Shown: positions 5,636-9,298 of the stretch, one piece after another
How positions within the stretch are numbered: position 1 is the first letter of the stretch
How the letters are laid out: each line of letters begins with the position of its first letter
From: Myxococcales bacterium
GTDB taxonomy: Bacteria; Myxococcota; Myxococcia; Myxococcales; Anaeromyxobacteraceae
Reading direction: 5' to 3'
NCBI GenBank assembly: GCA_021784995.1
Contig: JAJYHA010000149.1
Location: 1 to 9,298 of the forward strand
Length of the DNA: 9,298 nucleotides
Notes under the pieces: generated by a model
Database searches by the model: none
The model's input: only the letters and a program-made list of their open reading frames with translations
Told to the model about the DNA's origin: nothing
Translations under genes and position numbers: made by a program

Positions 5636-6282
5636 GGGCGGAACAGGAACTCGAGCCCGGCCGAGAACTCGCGCCACCACCCCCCGCACGGTACGATCGC
5701 GCGGTGCTCGCCTCGCTCTCCAACCCACGCAGATCCACGCGCGTGCGCGTGGATCTGCCCGTCGACGTGCACTGCGGCGGCGAGACCTGGCAATCGTTCA
5801 CCCGGGACTTCGGCGCCGGGGGGTGCTCCTTCGTGAGCCAGAGGGGCTTCCCCCGCGACAGCCCGGTCCGCATGCTGGTCCAGGGCAGGAGGGTGCGGGA
5901 GACGCTCGCCGTCGAGGGCCGCGTCGCGTGGGCCGCGGACGGGAAGGTGGGCGTCTCGTTCCTCCCGGCGGGAGCGAGCGGAGATCCCGGGCGCTGGCTG
6001 GGCCTCCTGCTCGACGCGAACCCGCAGCTCCAGCCCTCGGGGAGGAAGATCCCCGATCGGCTCACCGGGAGCGACGCCGTGGTGCGGCGTCCCGCGCCGG
6101 AGTGGCGCGACGTGGACCTCTCCTCGGACGAGATGCTGCTCCTTGCACGGATGAACGGCGGCACCGCGATCGCCGAGCTGGCTGCGCGCACGCAACTCGC
6201 GGCGGCCCCTTTCACGCGCGCCCTGTTCGCGCTCCTCGACAAGGGTGTCATCGAGGCCGAGGGGGCGCCGGAGCAGGAGTGA
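5632..6282 (+). CDS. PilZ-domain protein with extra C-terminal helical domain
   Basis: PilZ domains bind cyclic di-GMP and usually regulate a partner. In this 216-residue soluble protein, residues 1-28 are a Pro/Glu-rich lead. R33-R-S-T-R37 supplies the RxxxR motif, followed by VDLPVDV and then RDFGAGG (58-64), which matches D-x-S-x-x-G except that Ser is Gly61. VEGRVAWAADGKVGVSFL (94-111) completes the barrel. Residues about 161-210 (DLSSDEMLLLARMNGGTAIAEL and following) form a small helical, winged-helix-like region similar to modules seen in myxobacterial PilZ/DUF4388-type proteins. It starts inside the exosortase stop (ATGA) and ends at or inside the ATP-grasp start, implying co-translation. 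Ligand binding is plausible but weakened by the Ser-to-Gly change. The RxxxR codons lie in a strong palindrome. Confidence 0.85.
   Translation: MRAEQELEPGRELAPPPPARYDRAVLASLSNPRRSTRVRVDLPVDVHCGGETWQSFTRDFGAGGCSFVSQRGFPRDSPVRMLVQGRRVRETLAVEGRVAWAADGKVGVSFLPAGASGDPGRWLGLLLDANPQLQPSGRKIPDRLTGSDAVVRRPAPEWRDVDLSSDEMLLLARMNGGTAIAELAARTQLAAAPFTRALFALLDKGVIEAEGAPEQE
5729..5758 (+). repeat. Perfect inverted repeat, 13-bp arms with 4-base loop, inside the PilZ gene
   Basis: The left arm 5729-5741 (GCAGATCCACGCG) is the exact reverse complement of the right arm 5746-5758, separated by CGTG. It covers codons 33-43, exactly the RxxxR segment. The AGA codon for Arg34, unusual in such GC-rich DNA, is part of the match. 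It could form a stable mRNA hairpin or a protein-binding site; no T run follows, so it is not a typical intrinsic terminator. Confidence 0.7.
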
Positions 6283-7553
6283 GCGTGGCGCGCGAGTGGC
6301 TGCGCCGGCTCTCCGGCGATCACTGCCCCGTGGCGATGCCCTGGTTCGATCTGGGCCCTGCCGGCGATCCCGCCGGGGAGCTGCGACGGCGCGCCCTGCG
6401 GTGCGAGTGGGAGCTGGCGGAGGGCGCCGGGGAGCGCGCGCTGCTCCTCCTGCGCGCCGCGGCCTGGCCCCTCGCGGCGTCACGGCAGGCGGTGCGCCTG
6501 CTCCGGCGCCATGGCCACGCCGCCGCGAGGGAGGCGGGCGTCGGGCGCCTCGCGCAGCTCTTGCAGATGCTCCGGGTCGCGATCGTCCACAACCTCGCTC
6601 CGGAGATCTACTACCGGTTCGAGCTCTTCCGCCCCGAGCGGCGTCGCGAGGCGGCGCTGTACGCCGCCAACGCCGAGCGGATCGTGGTCGGGCGGTACCT
6701 CATCTCGCGCCTGGACAACGCCGCTCTCGACCACAAGGCGCGCTTTCACGCCGCTTGCACGCGGCTGGGGCTGCCGGTCGCCCCGGTGATCGCGAAGGTG
6801 GAGGCCGGCAGGATCGCCTGGACGAGCGGGGCGGAGCTCCCGCGGCGCGACCTGATGCTGAAGCCGTGCGGCGGCTCGAGCGGCATCGGCATCGAGCGCT
6901 GGCTGCTCGGCCAGGACGGGGCGAGCTGGTGCCGCGGCGCGGAGCGGCTCGACGAGCGAGGGCTGCTCGACCGGGCCGCCGGGCTCTCGCGGGAGGACGC
7001 CCACCTGATCTGCCCGCGCCTGACGAACGATCCCGAGATCGCGCCCTTCACGCTCGGGGGCCTCGCCACCTTCCGGGTCGTGACCGCGCGGCGGGCCGGC
7101 GGAGATCCCGTCCCGCTCATGATGGCGCTGAGGATGCCCACGGGCCACGCCGCCGTCGACAACTTCCACTCGGGCGGGATCGCCGCCGCGGTCGAGCTGA
7201 CGACAGGGGTCATGGGGCCGGCCCTCGGGATGGACTTCACCCGGGGGCCGTTCCGCGCCCACCCCGACACCGGCGCCCTGGTCGAGGGCCACGTCGTGAG
7301 GCGCTGGCGAGAGGTGTGCGAGCTCGCGGTGACCGCGCACCGGGAGTTCGCGGACTTCAGCACCATCGGCTGGGACGTCGCGCTCACGACCGCCGGGCCG
7401 ATCCTGATGGAGGCGAACACCTTCTGGTGCTGGGAGCTGGTCCAGCGCGTCGGCGGTCGGCCGCTCGGGCGCACCGAGCTCCCGGCCCACCTCCTGCGAG
7501 ATCTGGCGGCGGCGCGCCAGCGCTCCCCCCGGGCGGTCCGGGCTACGGGATAG
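6279..7553 (+). CDS. Sugar-transfer-associated ATP-grasp protein
   Basis: Resembles the ATP-grasp family found in polysaccharide clusters (Pfam ATPgrasp_ST). ATP-grasp enzymes activate a carboxylate through acyl phosphate and join it to an amine or similar group. The 424 residues show a helical N-terminal region (1-145), DHKARFH (151-157), LMLKPCGGSSGIGIERW (192-208; nucleotide-binding Lys and Gly-rich loop), LICPRL (243-248), LATFRVVT (262-269), DNFHSGGIAAAVE (294-306), TIGWDVALT (362-370) and ILMEAN (375-380; metal-binding Glu and Asn). GTG 6279 makes a GTGA overlap with the PilZ stop; GTG 6285 is an alternative with AGGAG at 6275-6279 as ribosome site. Its stop lies within the 3' end of the opposing NRPS gene. 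The acceptor is unknown; ligation of an amino acid to a glycan precursor is an inference. Confidence 0.87.
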   Translation: MSVAREWLRRLSGDHCPVAMPWFDLGPAGDPAGELRRRALRCEWELAEGAGERALLLLRAAAWPLAASRQAVRLLRRHGHAAAREAGVGRLAQLLQMLRVAIVHNLAPEIYYRFELFRPERRREAALYAANAERIVVGRYLISRLDNAALDHKARFHAACTRLGLPVAPVIAKVEAGRIAWTSGAELPRRDLMLKPCGGSSGIGIERWLLGQDGASWCRGAERLDERGLLDRAAGLSREDAHLICPRLTNDPEIAPFTLGGLATFRVVTARRAGGDPVPLMMALRMPTGHAAVDNFHSGGIAAAVELTTGVMGPALGMDFTRGPFRAHPDTGALVEGHVVRRWREVCELAVTAHREFADFSTIGWDVALTTAGPILMEANTFWCWELVQRVGGRPLGRTELPAHLLRDLAAARQRSPRAVRATG

Positions 7554-9298
7554 CGATCGAGAGCGCCGGCGGGGCCTCCGCGGGGGCGGCGCGATCCGCG
7601 CGCGCCAGCGCGTCGCCGAGCAGGAGCCCGAGCCGCCCGGCGTGCGGGTCGCGGACCATCTCCAGGTGGCCGGCCTCCACGGGGTGCGCGGTGATCGTCC
7701 GCGCCAGCCCCGTCCACCCGAGCTCCGGGTCGGCCAGGGCGACCACGCCGCCGGGAGGGAGCGCGCGCAGGACGACCAGCTCGCCGCGGATGGGCGTGAC
7801 CCGGCGCCGGTAGCGGGCCAGCTCGCGCCGGACCTGCGGGCCGGCCACGGGCAGATCGGTTGTCGCGGTGGCGACCACCGCCGGCGCGAGGCGCCCCACG
7901 TCGGCCACTCCGGGATCGCGCCCTCCGCTCCCCGTCAGGGCGCCCAGGAGCCGCCCTGGGTGCCTGGCACCGCTCCTGACGCGGTTCCACAGGCGCCGCG
8001 CGGGATCGAGCCTTCGGGGAAGGCGCCCGTCGAAGACGGCCACCATCGAGACCGGCTCGCCGGCGGCCTCGAGTTGCCGGCCCGCCTCGAAGGCGACCAC
8101 CCCGCCGAAGCAGAGGCCCGCCAGGCGGTACGGACCGTGCGGCTGGATCCGCCGGATCTCGCCCACGTACCGCGTCGCGACCGTCTCCACGGTGGGGAAC
8201 GGGTCGCGGCCCGGGACGTGAGGGAAGGGGACGTGCATCGCCACGACCGGGTCCTCCCCGGCGAGCCGTCGCGCGACGTCCTGGTAGAGCTGGACGCCGA
8301 GGAGGAAGATGAGCGGCGGCCTCCCCGGCCGTCCTCCCCTGAGCCGGACCACGACCGGCTCCGCGGCGCGCCGCGGCTCGCGATCGAGCCTCCCGAGCAG
8401 GTCCGCGACCGTCGGCCGCTCGAAGATCGCGCGCAGCGGCAGCTCGAGCCCGAGCTCGCGCTCCATCCGGGCCCGTGCCTGGATGACCGTCACCGACGTC
8501 CCGCCGAGCGCGAAGAAGTCGTCGTCGATGCCGACGTCGGGGAGGCCGAGCAGCTCACTCCACAGGAGGCAGACGCGCGTCTCGAGGTCGTGGCGCGGGC
8601 GCCGGCCCTCGCGCGGCGGGTGCGCCACGCCGTCCGGCGGAGGGAGCGCCTTGCGGTCGATCTTCCCGCTGGTCGTGAGGGGGAAGGAGGCCAGGTGGAC
8701 GAAGGCCGAGGGGACCATGTAGGAGGGCAGCTTCGTCCGCGCGCCGTCGTAGAGCGCCCGCCGCTCGGCGGCGCCGACCCAGTAGGCGATCAGGCGGGCG
8801 TCCGGTCCGCCCTGGGCGTCGGCGAGCACCACCGCCTCGCTCACGCCCTCCACCCCGCGCAGCGCGCTCTCGATCTCGCCCAGCTCGATCCGGAAGCCGT
8901 GGATCTTCACCTGATGATCGACGCGTCCCAGGCACTCCAGCCGACCGTCCTCCAGCACCCGCCCCAGGTCCCCGGTGCGGTAGAGCCTGGCCCCGGGCGA
9001 GAACGGGTCGGCGACGAAGCGCTCAGCGGTGAGGTCGGGCCGGCCGCAGTAGCCGCGCGCCACGCCGTCGCCGCCGATGTGGAGCTCCCCGACGACGCCG
9101 GCCGGCACCAGCCGCCGGGCGGCGTCGAGCACGTGGATCCGGGTCCGGTCGATCGGCCGGCCGATCGTGATCCGCTCGGCGCCCGGGAGGACGCGCTCCA
9201 GGCTGGACCAGACGGTGGTCTCGGTGGGCCCGTAGAGGTTCCACAGCTCGGCGCCGCGCGCGAGGAGCTGGTCGGCGAGCTCCCGCGTGAGCGGCTCG
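7543..9298 (-). CDS. Nonribosomal peptide synthetase, C-terminal adenylation-carrier-thioesterase part (5' partial)
   Basis: The gene enters from the right edge; 584 residues are visible with no in-frame stop. The adenylation domain runs from before motif A5 (NLYGPTE, 20-26) through A6 (GELHIGGDGVARGY, 70-83), A7 (YRTGD, 106-110), A8 (around GFRIELGEIE) and A10 (SGKIDRKAL, Lys212). The peptidyl-carrier domain spans about 235-305, with FFALGGTS and Ser268 for phosphopantetheine. A type-I alpha/beta-hydrolase thioesterase fills the rest: GLCFGG puts Cys396 at the nucleophile position, with D423 (VFDGRLP) and H544 (AGHLEM) as likely triad partners. Visible specificity positions, aligned by eye to GrsA, are L/V/W around NLYGPTETTVW plus the A10 Lys; the rest lie outside, so the amino acid cannot be called. 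This is a chain-terminating module releasing a peptide or aminoacyl product. It converges with the ATP-grasp gene with an 11-bp overlap. Confidence 0.93.
   Translation of the reverse strand, partial: EPLTRELADQLLARGAELWNLYGPTETTVWSSLERVLPGAERITIGRPIDRTRIHVLDAARRLVPAGVVGELHIGGDGVARGYCGRPDLTAERFVADPFSPGARLYRTGDLGRVLEDGRLECLGRVDHQVKIHGFRIELGEIESALRGVEGVSEAVVLADAQGGPDARLIAYWVGAAERRALYDGARTKLPSYMVPSAFVHLASFPLTTSGKIDRKALPPPDGVAHPPREGRRPRHDLETRVCLLWSELLGLPDVGIDDDFFALGGTSVTVIQARARMERELGLELPLRAIFERPTVADLLGRLDREPRRAAEPVVVRLRGGRPGRPPLIFLLGVQLYQDVARRLAGEDPVVAMHVPFPHVPGRDPFPTVETVATRYVGEIRRIQPHGPYRLAGLCFGGVVAFEAGRQLEAAGEPVSMVAVFDGRLPRRLDPARRLWNRVRSGARHPGRLLGALTGSGGRDPGVADVGRLAPAVVATATTDLPVAGPQVRRELARYRRRVTPIRGELVVLRALPPGGVVALADPELGWTGLARTITAHPVEAGHLEMVRDPHAGRLGLLLGDALARADRAAPAEAPPALSIAIP

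Noticed and set aside
7868..8722. Long plus-strand open frames opposite the NRPS
   Set aside because: They are Arg/Pro/Ser-rich shadows of the minus-strand gene, which has clear adenylation, carrier and thioesterase motifs.
1..9298. CRISPR array, tRNA, rRNA, insertion sequence or prophage attachment site
   Set aside because: No regularly spaced repeats, tRNA-like cloverleaf, rRNA-like sequence, transposase motif or terminal inverted repeats were seen on reading both strands.

Overview
The window is uniformly very GC-rich, with dense coding, many GTG starts and four-base start/stop overlaps. Together with the gene content (exosortase, PilZ protein, sugar-transfer ATP-grasp, NRPS, lipoprotein metallopeptidase) this suggests a myxobacterium-like bacterium (Myxococcota, for example the Anaeromyxobacter type). 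That placement is inferred from composition and gene families; no marker gene is present. The theme is an exopolysaccharide or cell-surface glycoconjugate locus.

Layout. (1) Bases 3-2225, plus strand: the C-terminal part of a left-handed beta-helix acyltransferase fused to an acyl-carrier-like domain, then a membrane polyprenyl-phosphate sugar phosphotransferase. (2) Bases 2226-2409: a leader-like stretch with a strong ribosome site, a seven-codon ORF and a small hairpin, then a lipoprotein with an HExxH zinc-peptidase motif (2410-2961). (3) Bases 4602-2993, minus strand: a HisN/inositol-monophosphatase-type phosphatase, coupled by a GTGA overlap to a WecG/TagA-family glycosyltransferase. (4) Bases 4603-4771: a divergent intergenic region. 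(5) Bases 4772-7553, plus strand: exosortase, PilZ protein and sugar-transfer-associated ATP-grasp protein, joined by ATGA and (most likely) GTGA overlaps. (6) Bases 9298-7543, minus strand: the C-terminal end of an NRPS (adenylation-carrier-thioesterase) that enters from the right edge and overlaps the ATP-grasp gene tail-to-tail by 11 bp.

How the genes may work together (inference). The phosphotransferase and WecG/TagA enzyme would start or extend a lipid-linked glycan and the beta-helix protein would acylate it. The ATP-grasp protein and NRPS could supply amino-acid or peptide decoration. The exosortase would process or anchor an exported protein that is not visible here, and the PilZ protein could link the unit to cyclic di-GMP. 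Several proteins lack a residue normally regarded as key: the carrier-domain serine, the phosphotransferase Asp-Glu dyad and Arg, the PilZ serine, and the thioesterase serine (replaced by Cys). The PilZ gene also carries a perfect 13-bp-stem palindrome exactly over its RxxxR codons. The most interesting possibility is an exosortase/PilZ/ATP-grasp module next to an NRPS.
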